Below, piece by piece: positions 28,905 through 37,093 of a stretch of 64,000 nucleotides of DNA. Origin of the DNA: Streptomyces mobaraensis NBRC 13819 = DSM 40847 (GTDB lineage Bacteria > Actinomycetota > Actinomycetes > Streptomycetales > Streptomycetaceae); contig NZ_CP072827.1 of the NCBI RefSeq assembly GCF_017916255.1, positions 682,001-746,000 on the forward strand, in the 5' to 3' direction. The position numbers and the translations under genes were made by a program. Position 1 is the stretch's first letter. The number at the start of each line of letters is the position of its first letter. Below the pieces are notes generated by a model. That model saw nothing but the letters and a program-made list of their open reading frames with translations, was not told where the DNA came from and ran no database searches.

Positions 28905-29214
28905 GAGAGTCCACCTCCTAACGAGAGTTCAACTTCTTGTCGGAGCGTACTCTCATTTTTTAGGCCGGGGCAATCCCCACCGCCGACCGGGTCGCCGCAG
29001 GGGCCGGGGATTGCCCCGGCCCCCGCCGTACGGCAGGCTTCGATCTCCGGAACCGGCGCCACTCGCACGAGACCGCCGGTACCCGCGACGGCCGCGCCGC
29101 GCACGCCGCCGGTCACCCACGACGGCCGCGCCGCATGGATCCGCGCCCGTCGGGACGCGTACGCCGTCGCCCCGCACAGCGCCCCTGCCCCTTCCCGCCA
29201 CCGAGGGCCCACCT
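28905..29214. promoter_or_regulatory. Divergent regulatory region between exporter and alpha/beta hydrolase
   Basis: A 310-nt non-coding stretch. Next to the exporter start, reading leftward, are a GAGAGT element (28950-28955 region) and two copies of ACTCTCGT, one on either side of the ribosome binding site. The first copy and GAGAGT form an inverted pair, a plausible operator for the adjacent TetR. Further right is a perfect 16-bp inverted repeat, GGCCGGGGCAATCCCC (28963-28978) and its complement (29006-29021), around a 27-nt spacer. From 29022 to 29214 I see only GC-rich sequence up to the GTG start of the hydrolase. Confidence 0.6.
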
Positions 29215-30087
29215 GTGAAGAACCTCCGCGTACCCGTGTCCAAGACCGTCTCCCTCACCGTCCGCCACCGGCCCGCCGCCGGGCCGGACGCCCCGGGCAG
29301 ACCCTTCGTCCTGCTGCACGGCCTGCTGTCGAACGCCCGCATGTGGGACGAGGTCGCCGAGCGCCTCGCGGCCGCCGGGCACCCGGTCTACGCCGTCGAC
29401 CAGCGCGGCCACGGCGCCTCCGACATCCCGCCGGACGGGTACGAGCACGCCGCCGTCGTCACCGACCTCGCCAGGACCTTCGCCGCCCTGGAGCTGGAGC
29501 ACGCCCTCGTCGCCGGGCACTCCTGGGGCGGGCACCTGGCGCTCCGCCTGGCCGCCGAACACCCGCGCCTGGTCGACGGGTTGGCCCTGGTCGACGGCGG
29601 CTGGTACGAGTTCGACGGACCGGTGATGCGCGCCTTCTGGGAGCGCACCGCCGACGTCGTACGGCGCGCGCAGGAAGGCACCACCAAGGCCGCCGACATG
29701 CGCGCCTACCTCCGCAGCGTGCACCCCGACTGGTCACCCGCGGCGGTCGAGGCGCGCCTGGCCGACTACCACGTCAGCCCGGACGGGCTGCTGATCCCGC
29801 GGATGACCGCGGAGCAGGTCATGTCGATCGTCGAGAGCCTCCAGCGCGAGTCCCCCGCCGACTGGTACCCGAAGATCGCCGTGCCCGTCGTCCTGCTGCC
29901 CGTCATCCCGAACATCCCGCAGCTCGTCGACCAGGTCCGCGCGTGGGTGGACGCCGCCGAGGCGGCCCTGGACCGGGTCCGGGTGCGCTGGTACGACGGC
30001 TCCGACCACGACCTGCACGCGAGCGCCCCCGACGAGGTCGCCGCCGACCTCCTCCGGCTGGCCGGCACGGTCTCCGCCGCCCACTGA
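29215..30087 (+). CDS. Alpha/beta hydrolase, probable polyether chain-releasing thioesterase (MonCII-like)
   Basis: A 290-residue alpha/beta-fold hydrolase. The oxyanion motif is LLHGLLSN (33-40), the nucleophile elbow is GHSWGG (Ser103), and a late His lies in the GSDHDLH stretch near the C-terminus. The frame is open upstream, but homology-like sequence begins only near the GTG at 29215, which has GAGGG about 8 nt upstream. It sits 121 nt before the lone KS and ACP genes, reading the same way. In monensin and nanchangmycin a discrete enzyme of this fold (MonCII, NanE) hydrolyses the finished polyether from a discrete ACP; no integrated thioesterase domain is visible in the window. An ordinary esterase or epoxide hydrolase remains possible. 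Confidence 0.8.
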   Translation: MKNLRVPVSKTVSLTVRHRPAAGPDAPGRPFVLLHGLLSNARMWDEVAERLAAAGHPVYAVDQRGHGASDIPPDGYEHAAVVTDLARTFAALELEHALVAGHSWGGHLALRLAAEHPRLVDGLALVDGGWYEFDGPVMRAFWERTADVVRRAQEGTTKAADMRAYLRSVHPDWSPAAVEARLADYHVSPDGLLIPRMTAEQVMSIVESLQRESPADWYPKIAVPVVLLPVIPNIPQLVDQVRAWVDAAEAALDRVRVRWYDGSDHDLHASAPDEVAADLLRLAGTVSAAH

Positions 30088-30114
30088 AGGCCCTCGGCAA
30101 GCCGGGGGTTAGCG

Positions 30115-30126
30115 CCGCTTAAGCGG
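30115..30126. promoter_or_regulatory. 12-bp perfect palindrome before the lone KS gene
   Basis: CCGCTTAAGCGG reads the same on both strands and stands alone in the 121-nt gap between the hydrolase and the KS gene. It could be an operator or part of an internal promoter; no partner site was found nearby. Confidence 0.4.
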
Positions 30127-30208
30127 GCGCGGCGACTCTGACTGCGGCCTGCGGCACCGCACGGCCGCTTGAGGTCTCATGCTCGACCGAGGAAGGCTGA
30201 TCATTTCC

Positions 30209-32608
30209 GTGGCGAACGAAGAGAAGCTGGTCGAATACCTCAAGTGGACCACCGCGGAGCTGCACCAGGCGCAGCGGCGGCTGCGCGACCTCGAGGCGGC
30301 CGGCCACGAGCCGGTCGCCGTCGTCGCCATGTCCTGCCGGCTCCCGGGCGGGACCCGCACCCCCGAGGACCTGTGGGAGCTGGTCGCCGAGGGGAGGGAC
30401 GCCGTCACCGGCTTCCCCGGCGACCGCGCCTGGGACGTCCCCGAGGACCCGCCGTACGCCGCGCTCGGCGGTTTCGTGCCGGACGCCGCCGGCTTCGACG
30501 CGGGCTTCTTCGACATCAGCGCCACCGAGGCCCTGGCCACCGAGCCGCTGCAGCGGCTCATGCTCCAGCTCGCCTGGGAGACCGTCGAGCGCGGCCGCAT
30601 CGCCCCGCACACCCTGCGCTCCACCCTCACCGGCGTCTACGTCGGCGCCACCGGCCACGACTACGCGACCCGCCTCGACAGCGCGCCCGACGAGCTGCTG
30701 CCGTACCTCGGCGGCGGCACCTCCGGCAGCCTCGTCTCCGGCCGGATCGCCTACGCGCTCGGCCTGGAGGGCCCCGCGATCACGGTGGACACGGCCTGCT
30801 CGTCCTCCCTGGTCGCCATCCACCTGGCCTGCCAGGCGCTGCGCCGCGGCGAGTGCGCGCTCGCCCTCGCCGGCGGCGGGACCGTCATGTCCACCCCCCA
30901 CACCTTCCACGCCTTCGCCCACCAGAAGTCCCTCGCCGCCGACGGGCGTTGCAAGCCTTTCGCCGCGGCGGCGGACGGCATGGGGCTGGCGGAAGGCGCC
31001 GGCCTGGTCCTGCTGGAGCGCCTCACCGACGCCCGGGCCAACGGCCACCCGGTGCTCGCCGTCATCCGGGGCTCGGCCCTGAACCAGGACGGCGCCGGCT
31101 ACGGCCTCGCCGCCCCCAACGGCCCCTCGCAGCAGCACGTCATCCGGGCCGCCCTCGCCGACGCGCGGCTCGCCCCGGACGAGATCGACGCCGTCGAGGC
31201 CCATGGGACGGGCACCCCCATCGGCGACGCCATCGAGGCCCAGGCCCTCATCGCCACCTACGGCGCCCACCGCCCGGAGGAGCGGCCCCTGTGGCTCGGC
31301 TCCGTCAAGTCCAACACCGGGCACACCCAGGGCGCCGCCGGGACCGCCGCGCTCATCAAGATGGTCGAGGCCCTGCGGCACGGCGTCCTTCCGCGCACGC
31401 TCCACGTCGACCGCCCCACACCGCTGGCGATGTGGAGGAAGGGAGCGGTGCGGCTGCTCACCGAGCCGGTGGACTGGGCCCGCCGGGACCGTCCCCGCCG
31501 CGCCGGCGTCTCGGCGTTCGCCACGTCCGGGACCAACGCCCACCTCATCGTCGAGGAGGCCCCGGAACCCGCCGGGGCGACGGCGGGCGCCGCCGAGCCC
31601 GCCCCGCCCGTACGGCCCGTGGCCTGGCCGCTGTCCGCCCGCACCCCCGAGGCGCTGCGGGCCCTGGCGCGGGACCTCGTCGCACACCTGACCGGCGCGG
31701 ACCCGGTGCCCGCCCCCGCCGAGGTCGGCTACTCGCTGGCCGCCACGCGGACCACCTTCGAGTGCCGCGCCGTCATCGTCGGCCGCGAGCACTCCGGGCT
31801 GCTCGCCGCGGCCGAGGCGCTGGCCGCCGGGGACGACCATCCGGGCGTGGCCGTGAGCGCCCCCGACCAGGCTCCCCGGAAGGCCGCCTGGCACTTCGGC
31901 GCCGAGGCGCCCGCCCCGGACGACGCGGAACTCCCCACGCACATCCCGGCTTTCGCCGCCGCCCTCGCCGAGGTCCGCGCCCTCCTCGGCAGCCTTCTCC
32001 CGGCCCCGCATCCCGGCGCGCTCGGTCTCTTCGCCGCGCAGACCGCGCTCGCCCGGCTGCTCCTCGACGCCGGGGCCCGCCCCCACACGGTCGCCGGCGA
32101 GGGCCTCGGCCACCTCGCCGCCGCGTACGCCGCCGGCGTCCTCACCCTGGACGACTCGTGCCGGCTCGCCGCCGCCCACGTCCGGGCCGCGGCCGACGCC
32201 ACCCGGCCGCCCACCGCGGAGGCGTACCGGGAGACCCTGGAAGAGATCACCTGCCGGCCCGCCGCGCTCACGCCGGCCGGCACCGCCCCGGCGGACGCCG
32301 ACGTCACCACGCCCGCCTACTGGCACCACCACCTCGACTCCCCCGCCCCCGCCGCGCTCCCCTCCCCCGACACCCACACCCTGATCCACCTGGGCAGCGC
32401 TCCCGGATCCGGTGGGCACGTCCTGCTCGACGCCGGGCGGGACGCCGGCGAGGCGCTCCTGACCGCCCTCGCCGGGCTCCACACCAGCGGCACCACCGTC
32501 GACTGGGCCCCGGTCCTGCGGTACGCCGCCGAGCCGCGCACCGTCGACCTGCCGACGTACCCCTTCCGCACCACCCGCTACTGGCTGCACGACCACACCA
32601 CCGTCTGA
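30209..32608 (+). CDS. Discrete ketosynthase with N-terminal docking helix and inactive AT remnant (KSX-like)
   Basis: A 799-residue protein. Residues 1-33 form a docking coiled coil like those opening the PKS modules. The KS (about 34-455) keeps all catalytic residues: Cys197 in DTACSSS, His332 in EAHGTGT, and Lys367 and His372 in KSNTGH. The following AT-like part (about 520-780) has GEGLG where the nucleophile motif GHSxG should be, so Gly632 replaces the catalytic Ser. The specificity segment (YASH/HAFH) is missing and the domain is shortened, though the terminal post-AT linker ([13 protein letters not shown]) remains. No ACP is attached. The GTG at 30209 is the chosen start; an ATG at 30179 in frame would add ten residues. 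The likely role is transfer of the finished chain from the last PKS module to the free ACP encoded next, as proposed for KSX in polyether pathways. Confidence 0.88.
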   Translation: MANEEKLVEYLKWTTAELHQAQRRLRDLEAAGHEPVAVVAMSCRLPGGTRTPEDLWELVAEGRDAVTGFPGDRAWDVPEDPPYAALGGFVPDAAGFDAGFFDISATEALATEPLQRLMLQLAWETVERGRIAPHTLRSTLTGVYVGATGHDYATRLDSAPDELLPYLGGGTSGSLVSGRIAYALGLEGPAITVDTACSSSLVAIHLACQALRRGECALALAGGGTVMSTPHTFHAFAHQKSLAADGRCKPFAAAADGMGLAEGAGLVLLERLTDARANGHPVLAVIRGSALNQDGAGYGLAAPNGPSQQHVIRAALADARLAPDEIDAVEAHGTGTPIGDAIEAQALIATYGAHRPEERPLWLGSVKSNTGHTQGAAGTAALIKMVEALRHGVLPRTLHVDRPTPLAMWRKGAVRLLTEPVDWARRDRPRRAGVSAFATSGTNAHLIVEEAPEPAGATAGAAEPAPPVRPVAWPLSARTPEALRALARDLVAHLTGADPVPAPAEVGYSLAATRTTFECRAVIVGREHSGLLAAAEALAAGDDHPGVAVSAPDQAPRKAAWHFGAEAPAPDDAELPTHIPAFAAALAEVRALLGSLLPAPHPGALGLFAAQTALARLLLDAGARPHTVAGEGLGHLAAAYAAGVLTLDDSCRLAAAHVRAAADATRPPTAEAYRETLEEITCRPAALTPAGTAPADADVTTPAYWHHHLDSPAPAALPSPDTHTLIHLGSAPGSGGHVLLDAGRDAGEALLTALAGLHTSGTTVDWAPVLRYAAEPRTVDLPTYPFRTTRYWLHDHTTV

Positions 32609-32625
32609 CACCCACAGGAGCATCC

Positions 32626-32937
32626 ATGACCACCGGCACCCCGGACCACGGCACCACCGAGATCGAGCGGCAGCTCGCGGAGGCCACCCCCGAGCAGCGC
32701 GAGAAGATCCTCACCGAGGTCGTCCGCACCCAGGCGGGCACGATCCTCGACACACAGCTCGACGACGACAGCAACTTCCTCGAGAACGGCCTCAACTCCC
32801 TCACCGCACTCGAACTCACCAAGACGCTCATGGCGTTGACCGGGCTGGAGATCGCCATGGTCGCGATCGTCGAGAACCCCACCGCCGCGCAGCTCGCCCA
32901 CCACCTCGCCCAGGAGCTCGCGCACACACCGTCCTGA
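32626..32937 (+). CDS. Free-standing acyl carrier protein (ACPX-like)
   Basis: A 103-residue carrier protein with a phosphopantetheine site at Ser58 in the motif GLNSLTALEL. The usual Asp before the Ser is Asn57 here. The preceding 25 residues are charged and helical. It begins 17 nt after the lone KS gene, with AGGAG 6-7 nt before the ATG, so translation is closely coupled. In polyether pathways a free ACP holds the chain during oxidation and cyclisation before the discrete thioesterase releases it; the three-gene context fits that role. Confidence 0.9.
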   Translation: MTTGTPDHGTTEIERQLAEATPEQREKILTEVVRTQAGTILDTQLDDDSNFLENGLNSLTALELTKTLMALTGLEIAMVAIVENPTAAQLAHHLAQELAHTPS

Positions 32938-32960
32938 CGCGGCGCCCGCCCGGGACCTCA

Positions 32961-32985
32961 GGAGCGCCCTCCCGCGGGGCGCTCC
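32961..32985. terminator. Hairpin after the ACP gene
   Basis: Nine-bp arms GGAGCGCCC (32961-32969) and GGGCGCTCC (32977-32985) with a 7-nt loop, starting 24 nt after the ACP stop. It marks the likely end of the hydrolase-KS-ACP transcript and the probable right border of the polyketide cluster. Confidence 0.65.
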
Positions 32986-33042
32986 CGGCCGTGTTCCGCT
33001 GACGCATCGTCAACGGACGGCGGCAGCACGCACAATGGCCCC

Positions 33043-34245
33043 ATGTCGTCGTCGCACGAGCACCCCGACCCGCTGCGCGCCCTCTCCCTCGACCGGCTGC
33101 GCCGCCGTACGAGCGCCAAATGGCGGACGTATCCGCCGGACGTGCTGCCGCTGTGGGTCGCGGAGATGGACGTGCCGCTCCCCGAACCGGTGGCCCGGGT
33201 GCTGACCGAGGCCGTCGCCCTCGGGGACACCGGGTACGCGACGGGCGCGGGCTACGCCGAGGCGCTGGCCTGGTTCGCGCGGGAGCGCTGGCAGTGGGAC
33301 GGCGTCGCGGTGGACCGTACGGCGGTGGTGGCGGACGTGATGCGCGGCGTCGTGGAGGTCCTGCGGCTGGTGACCGGTCCCGGCGACGCGGTGGTGCTCA
33401 CCCCGCCCGTCTACCCGCCGTTCCACGCCTTCGTCGCGCACGAGGGGCGGCGGGTCGTGGCGGCGCCGCTGGACGGCGCGGGGCGGCTGGACGCCGGCGC
33501 CCTGGAGGCCGCCTTCCGGGAGGCCGTGGCGGGCGGGCGGCGCGCCGCCCTGCTGCTGAGCAGCCCGCACAACCCGACGGGGACGGTCCACACGCGGCCG
33601 GAGCTCACGGCCGTCGCGGAGCTCGCGCGGCGGTACGGGGTGCGGGTCGTCGCCGACGAGGTCCACGCCCCGCTGGTGCTGCCGGGGGCCGGTTTCGTGC
33701 CCTATCTGTCGGTGCAGGGGGCGGAGGACGCCTTCTCGGTCGTGTCCGCGTCCAAGGCGTGGAACCTCGCGGGCCTCAAGGCCGCGCTGGTCGTGGCCGG
33801 GCCGGAGGCCGCCGGCGAGCTGCGCCGGACGCCGTCCGAGGCGAGCCACGGCCCCAGCCATCTCGGCGTGCTCGCCCACACCGCCGCCCTGCGGCACGCC
33901 GGCGACTGGCTCGACGCCCTGCTCGGCGGGCTGGACGCGAACCGCCGGCTGCTCGGCGACCTGCTGGCGCGGCACCTGCCCGAGGTGGGGTACCGGCGTC
34001 CGGAGGGCGGCTACCTGGTGTGGCTGGACTGCCGGGCCGCCGGCCTGGGCGACGACCCGGCCGCCGCCTTCCTGGAGCGGGGGCGTGTCGCGCTCACCTC
34101 GGGCCCGCCCTTCGGCGCGGGAGGCGCCGGTCACGTCCGGCTGAACCTCGCCACCTCGCCGGACGTGCTCCGGGAGGCGGTCCGCCGGATGGCCCGCACG
34201 GTGGGGCGGGAACGCGGTGCGCCATCCGGCGCACAAAGCGGATGA
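33043..34245 (+). CDS. PLP-dependent C-S lyase / aminotransferase of the MalY/PatB family
   Basis: A 400-residue fold-type I PLP enzyme. MalY/PatB features are the N-terminal WVAEMD, the binding motif SPHNPTG (Asn177), Asp205 in ADEVHAP and the PLP-lysine in [10 protein letters not shown] (Lys238). Members cleave cystathionine or cysteine conjugates (beta-lyase). The start at 33043 lacks a good ribosome binding site. It follows the cluster terminator, so it is probably a general metabolic gene outside the polyketide pathway. Confidence 0.9.
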   Translation: MSSSHEHPDPLRALSLDRLRRRTSAKWRTYPPDVLPLWVAEMDVPLPEPVARVLTEAVALGDTGYATGAGYAEALAWFARERWQWDGVAVDRTAVVADVMRGVVEVLRLVTGPGDAVVLTPPVYPPFHAFVAHEGRRVVAAPLDGAGRLDAGALEAAFREAVAGGRRAALLLSSPHNPTGTVHTRPELTAVAELARRYGVRVVADEVHAPLVLPGAGFVPYLSVQGAEDAFSVVSASKAWNLAGLKAALVVAGPEAAGELRRTPSEASHGPSHLGVLAHTAALRHAGDWLDALLGGLDANRRLLGDLLARHLPEVGYRRPEGGYLVWLDCRAAGLGDDPAAAFLERGRVALTSGPPFGAGGAGHVRLNLATSPDVLREAVRRMARTVGRERGAPSGAQSG

Positions 34246-34409
34246 TGCGCCTCCGCCGCTGGGTACACTCGCCGCGCGTTGTCCGGCGAGGGAGGCCGTG
34301 CTCATGGGGTGCGGCGATCCGTCCCGTCGCGCTCTCTTCGTACAGGTCGCCGGTGTCCGGGTGACGCTCACCGGACGGTCCGGAGACGACGAACACGAGG
34401 AGAGCAGTC

Positions 34410-35048
34410 ATGGCCGAGGTCAAGCTGGCCGCCGAAACGCGCACCGATTTCGGCAAGGGCGCCGCCCGTCGCATCCGCCGGGACGACAAGGTACCGGGAG
34501 TCATCTACGGCCACGGCGCCGATCCGAAGCACGTGACCCTCGACGGGCACGCCCTGATGATGGCGCTGAAGACGCCGAACGTGCTGCTCCGCCTCGATCT
34601 CGGCGGAAAAGGCGGCGAGTTGGTGATCCCCAAGGAGGTGCAGCGCGACCCGCTGAAGGGCTTCCTGGTCCACGCGGACTTCCTGGCCGTCAAGAAGGGC
34701 GAGAAGGTCACGGTCGAGGTGCCGGTGCACACCGAGGGCGAACTGGCCCCCGGCGGCAACCTGTTGGAGCACATGCTCAACGCGCTGCCCGTGGAGGCGG
34801 AGGCCACGCACATCCCGGAGGGGCTGACGGTGTCGATCGAGGGCCTGGAGGCCGGGCACACCGTCCGGGCGGGGGACGTGCCGCTGCCGCGCGGCACGAC
34901 GCTGGCCGTCGACGAGAGCACGGCCGTGCTCCAGGTCGTCGCGGCCCAGACCGAGGCGCTGCCCGAGGAGGAGGAAGCGGAGGAAGCGGAGGAGGGAGCC
35001 CCCGCGGAGGCGGCAGAGGAGGCCGCCGCCCCGGCCGAGGAGTCCTGA
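34410..35048 (+). CDS. rplY: Ribosomal protein bL25 (CTC family), out-of-context copy
   Basis: 212 residues, the long CTC form: an N-terminal 5S-rRNA-binding bL25 domain (about 1-95, with FGKGAARRIRR and VPGVIYGHG), a second beta domain (about 96-185) and an acidic Glu/Ala-rich tail. GAGGAG lies 7 nt before the ATG. Streptomyces normally keeps rplY beside the peptidyl-tRNA hydrolase and PRPP synthetase genes. Here its neighbours are a C-S lyase and an XRE-map pair, so this may be a second copy. It ends in a strong hairpin. Confidence 0.93.
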   Translation: MAEVKLAAETRTDFGKGAARRIRRDDKVPGVIYGHGADPKHVTLDGHALMMALKTPNVLLRLDLGGKGGELVIPKEVQRDPLKGFLVHADFLAVKKGEKVTVEVPVHTEGELAPGGNLLEHMLNALPVEAEATHIPEGLTVSIEGLEAGHTVRAGDVPLPRGTTLAVDESTAVLQVVAAQTEALPEEEEAEEAEEGAPAEAAEEAAAPAEES

Positions 35049-35054
35049 ACCGCC

Positions 35055-35086
35055 GGGTGCCGGGCGGCCCGGGCCGCCCGGCACCC
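35055..35086. terminator. 32-bp perfect palindrome between bL25 and XRE genes
   Basis: Arms GGGTGCCGGGCGGCCC (35055-35070) and its exact complement (35071-35086) abut without a spacer, 6 nt after the bL25 stop and 6 nt before the stop of the opposing XRE gene. It is placed as a bidirectional terminator for convergent genes. Confidence 0.85.
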
Positions 35087-35092
35087 CCTCGC

Positions 35093-35380
35093 CTACGCCG
35101 ACAGCGCCGTCCCGCCCTCCCCCGCGACGGCGTCCTCCTCCGGCACGGACGCGGCGGCCAGCGCGTCCAGGGAGACGCCGAGGGCTCCGGCCAGGGCCGC
35201 CACCGTGAAGAAGGCCGGGGTCGGGGCCCGGCCCGTCTCGATCTTGCGCAGGGTCTCCGCGGAGAGGCCGGCCGCCGCGGCCACCTCCACCATGCTGCGG
35301 TCGCCGCGGGCCTGCCGGACCAGCGCGCCGAAGATCTCGCCGCGGCGGCGTTCCCAGGGGGTCAGAGGAGTTCTCACCAT
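35093..35380 (-). CDS. Small XRE-family transcriptional regulator
   Basis: 95 residues. The helix-turn-helix covers about residues 22-75 and has the XRE pattern GLSAETLRKIETGRAP followed by a second half ending LGVSLDAL; the tail is acidic. The ATG at 35380 fits the domain start; a longer frame upstream runs through the neighbouring gene and is not credible. It is divergent from a methionine aminopeptidase gene across 78 nt that hold three iterated sites, so it probably represses itself and that gene. Confidence 0.87.
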   Translation of the reverse strand: MVRTPLTPWERRRGEIFGALVRQARGDRSMVEVAAAAGLSAETLRKIETGRAPTPAFFTVAALAGALGVSLDALAAASVPEEDAVAGEGGTALSA

Positions 35381-35392
35381 GAGCGTGATACT

Positions 35393-35434
35393 AATACCGG
35401 GATACCAATACCGTGATAGAAATACCGGTATAAG
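35393..35434. promoter_or_regulatory. Three 14-bp iterated operator-like sites between XRE and map
   Basis: AATACCG begins at 35393, 35407 and 35421, exactly 14 bp apart, each within the pattern AATACCGNNATANN (third copy AATACCGGTATAAG). The third copy contains the 10-bp palindrome ATACCGGTAT (35422-35431). The stretch is strikingly AT-rich for this genome and covers the only space where both promoters can be. The best reading is binding sites for the adjacent XRE protein overlapping the promoters. Confidence 0.75.
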
Positions 35435-35458
35435 AATCGGACGTGGGGAGCGTCGGAC

Positions 35459-36226
35459 ATGGTCGAGATCAAGAGCGACGGCGAGCTTGAGGCGATGCGC
35501 GAGGCGGGCCGGGTGGTGGCCCGCGCGCTGGCCGCCGTGCGGGAGGCGGCGGCCGTCGGGGTGAGCCTCCGGGAGCTGGACGAGGTGGCCCGCGGGGTGC
35601 TGGCGGAGGCGGGCGCGGAGTCGCCGTTCCTCGGCTACCGGCCCTCGTTCGCGCCCGTGCCGTTCCCCGGGGTGATCTGCACCTCCGTCAACGACGCGGT
35701 GGCGCACGGCATACCCACCCGCTACCGGCTGCGCGACGGCGACCTGGTCAGCGTCGACTGCGGGGCCCGGCTGGACGGCTGGGCGGGCGACGCGGCCGTC
35801 AGCTTCACCGTCGGGACGGCCCGGCCGGCCGACACCGAACTCATCGCCCGCACCCAGGAAGCCCTGGACGCCGGCATCGCCGCCGCCCGCGCCGGCGGAC
35901 GCGTGGGCGACATCTCGCACGCCATCGGCACCGTCGCGACCAAGGCGCGCTGCGGCATGCCGGCCGACTTCGGCGGCCACGGCATCGGCCGGGAGATGCA
36001 CGAGGACCCCCATGTGCCCAACCGCGGCCGCCCGCGCCGGGGTTACCCGCTGCGGCACGGGCTGGTGCTCGCGATCGAGCCGATGCTGATGTCCGGCGGA
36101 CGCGACGCCTACCGCACCGCCGACGACGGGTGGACGATGGTGACCACCGACGGCAGCCGGGCGGCCCACATCGAGCACACGGTGGCCGTCACGGACGACG
36201 GCCCCCGCATCCTCACCCTGCCGTGA
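35459..36226 (+). CDS. map: Methionine aminopeptidase, type I (accessory copy)
   Basis: 255 residues, a complete type I pita-bread aminopeptidase that removes initiator Met. The metal ligands are all present: Asp100, Asp111, His174, Glu207 and Glu239. The catalytic His83 (VAHGIP) and His181 are also there. There is no N-terminal zinc-finger extension. The housekeeping map of Streptomyces lies in the ribosomal-protein/secY region, so this is an additional copy, here under apparent XRE control. Its 3' end overlaps the convergent Mut7-C gene by 14 nt. Confidence 0.93.
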   Translation: MVEIKSDGELEAMREAGRVVARALAAVREAAAVGVSLRELDEVARGVLAEAGAESPFLGYRPSFAPVPFPGVICTSVNDAVAHGIPTRYRLRDGDLVSVDCGARLDGWAGDAAVSFTVGTARPADTELIARTQEALDAGIAAARAGGRVGDISHAIGTVATKARCGMPADFGGHGIGREMHEDPHVPNRGRPRRGYPLRHGLVLAIEPMLMSGGRDAYRTADDGWTMVTTDGSRAAHIEHTVAVTDDGPRILTLP

Positions 36227-36980
36227 GCGAACCCGCCCCGCGACCGGCCTCGGCGGCCCCGCCGAACTCCCGCAGCGCGTCCTGCACGATCGCCTCCAGC
36301 CGGGCGTGGTGCGCGCCCCGCCAGTACACGCGCTCGCAGGCCGCGCACTGCGCGAAGACGTCGTAGGTGCGGCTCGTGCCGCGCTCCAGGAGGTCGCCGA
36401 CGGAGTCCTTGTCGGCGTCCCGGAGTTCGCCGTTGCAGGCGGTGCAGCGCGTCCACGGCGCGAGGGGCGGGGCGAACCGGCCGAGGACGTCCCGCAGTTG
36501 GTCGTCGGGCCGGTCGCTGTAGACGTAGGCTCCGGCCCACAGCTCCCGGCGGCGCAGCAGGCCGCGGTCGCGGGAGAGCATCACCCGGCGCTCGGCGGCG
36601 GAGCGGGCGGCGAGGGCGGGGTCGCCGATGTCCTCACTCTCGTAGGCGGCGTCGACGCCCAGCAGGCGCAGCCGCCGGGCCAGCGTCCCGAGGTGGACGT
36701 CGAGCAGGAAGCGCAGCGGCGCCCCGGGGACCCGCTGCGGGCGTTCGACCGCCCGCACCTCCACCGTCTCGCCCGCCGCCGGCACGTGGGACACGGGCAC
36801 CTCGCGGCCGTCGACGAGGAGCCGGCCGGCCTCGGTGAGGGGCATGCCCAGCGACTCGATCACATGCCCGAGGGACGACGATCCGTCGGTGACGACGGTC
36901 ATCCGCTCGGCCCGGCGTTCGGCGGGGACGAAGAGCCGCAGTTCGGGGGCGAAGGTCACGGTGATCTCGGGTCGGTTCAC
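36213..36980 (-). CDS. Mut7-C RNase-domain protein with N-terminal ubiquitin-like domain
   Basis: 255 residues from a GTG start. Residues 1-80 look like a small ubiquitin/MoaD-like fold. From about 88 comes the Mut7-C domain (FLLDVHLGTLARRLRLLG, then DIGDP and LSRDRGLLRRR). It carries two CxxC pairs (CTAC and CAAC) suited to bind zinc. This PIN-like family is inferred to be a nuclease, with no defined physiological role. It is convergent and slightly overlapping with the aminopeptidase gene. Confidence 0.85.
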   Translation of the reverse strand: MNRPEITVTFAPELRLFVPAERRAERMTVVTDGSSSLGHVIESLGMPLTEAGRLLVDGREVPVSHVPAAGETVEVRAVERPQRVPGAPLRFLLDVHLGTLARRLRLLGVDAAYESEDIGDPALAARSAAERRVMLSRDRGLLRRRELWAGAYVYSDRPDDQLRDVLGRFAPPLAPWTRCTACNGELRDADKDSVGDLLERGTSRTYDVFAQCAACERVYWRGAHHARLEAIVQDALREFGGAAEAGRGAGSLTAG

Positions 36981-37093
36981 GGCTTCAGCATGCCATGGGC
37001 GTCGGAGGCGGCCGTCAGCGGCCGATCCCGCCCGTCCGGCCGGCTGTGTACGGTCGTGCCGAGGGCCCGCAGCGACGCGTCAGGAGGAAGAAC

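Noticed and set aside
28963..29021. Inverted repeat as a rho-independent terminator
   Set aside because: It lies between two divergent genes, and no gene ends next to it on either strand; no T-run follows in either direction.
28738..29214. N-terminal extension of the alpha/beta hydrolase
   Set aside because: The open frame runs through the start of the divergent exporter gene and its promoter; family-like sequence and a ribosome binding site appear only at 29215.
35381..36178. N-terminal extension of the XRE regulator to 361 residues
   Set aside because: It would overlap the whole methionine aminopeptidase gene antisense and cross the iterated promoter sites.
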